The position numbers and the translations under genes are program-made. Under the pieces are notes generated by a model. The model was not told where the DNA came from and ran no database searches. It saw nothing but the letters and a program-made list of their open reading frames with translations. This document shows, piece by piece, positions 63,139 to 64,000 of a stretch of DNA of 64,000 bases (position 1 is its first letter; every line of letters begins with the position of its first letter). This DNA is from Paragonimus westermani (lineage: Eukaryota; Platyhelminthes; Trematoda; Plagiorchiida; Troglotrematidae), in the NCBI GenBank assembly GCA_008508345.1, contig QNGE01000892.1, positions 144,320 through 208,319 of the forward strand, given 5' to 3'.

Positions 63139-64000
63139 GTGCTTCGACCTAGAAAGCAAATTAATGTAGGTACCTTCAAAGTTCGTACTCTGAAACAGAT
63201 AGGTCAACAGGCTGCTCTCGCACGAACGTTGGACTCGCTACATATTGACGTTTGCTGTATCTCAGAGACTAGAATCAACGACAGTAGTCAACGTATGGAA
63301 TTAACAGCACCCACAATTTCTACCCGATACTGGTTATACACCTCAGGTGACTCTCCGGCCGCCGTCGCCGGTTAAGCTGGAGTAGGTATAGTCCTCAGCA
63401 CGACGGCCGCAGCCGCGCTGGTAGATTGGATTCCTGTTAATAGTAGACTTTGTGCCGTCCGCTTGGCAGGTTCTGCTAGCGTCAGTTCTAGACGCAAAAC
63501 CGTCAGAAATCTTTTCGTTGTGTCTGCTTATGCTCCAACTGACTGTAGTGACATCGGCGTCAAGGACGTCTTTTATTCGGATCTGACCGCTCTCCTCCGG
63601 TCAATACGTGGTTCTGATATAGTCGTTCCGGCCGGAGATATGAACGCCCACGTCGGCCACCTTGGTGAGGCCGAATCTCGTCTAGGTGACAGGTTTGGGA
63701 TAGCATCACATCGGTCGGACAACGGTGGGCGACTATTGCAGCTGTGCGCTGAGCATAGGCTGTTTTTAGCCAGCACTAGTTTTAGGCACCGTGCACGTCA
63801 TTGCCATACTTGGCGCCCTCCCTCTCTGAATCAGACCTGGTCTCAGATAGACCACATAGCTGTTAGTTATAGGTGGCGGGGTTCCATTAAGGACTATCGT
63901 TCCTATTGGAGCACTACCTGGATTCAGATCATGCGCCGGTACGCTGTCGTTTCGCACTCACTTTTGCTGGAAAACGACCCCACCGACAAGAACGATTGGC
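63139..64000 (+). pseudogene. RTE/SR2-like retrotransposon copy 2: apurinic-type endonuclease, runs off window
   Basis: This is the N-terminal endonuclease of an APE-type non-LTR retrotransposon, which nicks target DNA. The frame starts near 63139 (LRPRKQINVGTFKVRTLKQI) and holds the fold's signature residues in order: Glu of CCISETRI, GDMNAHVG, TWSQIDHIA, and SDHAPV. An in-frame TAA lies at 63373-63375. A shift of one base near 63911-63920 is needed to reach LDSDHAPVRCRFALTFAG. These two breaks are the only ones I see in about 860 bp. The copy is clearly richer in G+C than its surroundings, consistent with a fairly young insertion. The reverse transcriptase part should lie beyond 64000. Confidence 0.9.

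Noticed and set aside
1..64000. CRISPR arrays, operons, rRNA genes.
   Set aside because: No regularly spaced repeats, no tight gene clusters and no rRNA-like sequence were seen. The exon-intron structure shows eukaryotic DNA.

Overview
The window looks like nuclear DNA of a flatworm, most likely a digenean trematode. The DNA is AT-rich and has no bacterial-style gene packing. Short exons with consensus splice sites are separated by introns of 0.8 to 12 kb. The decayed mobile elements are of kinds typical of trematodes: Penelope-like elements (PLEs) with GIY-YIG endonucleases, an RTE/SR2-like non-LTR retrotransposon, and tRNA-derived short repeats. Species and chromosome cannot be fixed from the sequence alone.

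The one host gene I can support lies on the minus strand and spans at least 8384-56703. I recovered eleven internal exons by eye. All ten junctions agree in reading phase, and together they give about 849 consecutive codons. In order they encode the C-terminal half of one immunoglobulin (Ig) domain (56506-56703), one complete Ig domain (51327-51715), four fibronectin type III (FN3) domains (48040 down to about 16300), and a membrane-proximal stretch of unknown fold (about 16300-16185 plus 8384-8605). Ig domains followed directly by FN3 domains fit an L1/neuroglian- or contactin-type neural cell adhesion receptor. Sidekick, DSCAM and LAR-type receptors remain possible. The first exons (signal peptide, first Ig domains) and the last exons (membrane anchor, tail, 3' UTR) were not identified here.

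The rest is intron or flanking DNA with transposon debris. Four PLE 3' ends lie at about 7162-7635 (+), 31845-32613 (+), 53160-52237 (-) and 60572-61421 (+). All carry frameshifts or in-frame stops. Just downstream of each broken reading frame is a short motif with the layout of a minimal hammerhead ribozyme: a CUGAUGA-like box, a GAAA box, a short helix III, then a UC or UA cleavage dinucleotide, with flanks that pair as helix I. Helix I differs in sequence between copies but stays paired, with compensating changes. PLE copy 2 carries two such motifs 127 nt apart, and an orphan one lies at 6641-6678 on the minus strand. The right edge holds the 3' part of one RTE-like element (62706-63128) followed head-to-tail by the 5' endonuclease part of another (63139-64000). 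A decayed Gypsy-like RT/RNase H fragment lies at 36199-35801 (-).

Other structure includes a perfect 36-bp inverted repeat with a 16-nt loop at 2638-2725, a perfect 32-bp tandem duplication at 42270-42333, and tRNA-like repeats near 14.2, 27.3 and 27.8 kb. All calls come from reading the sequence; no database search or folding program was run.
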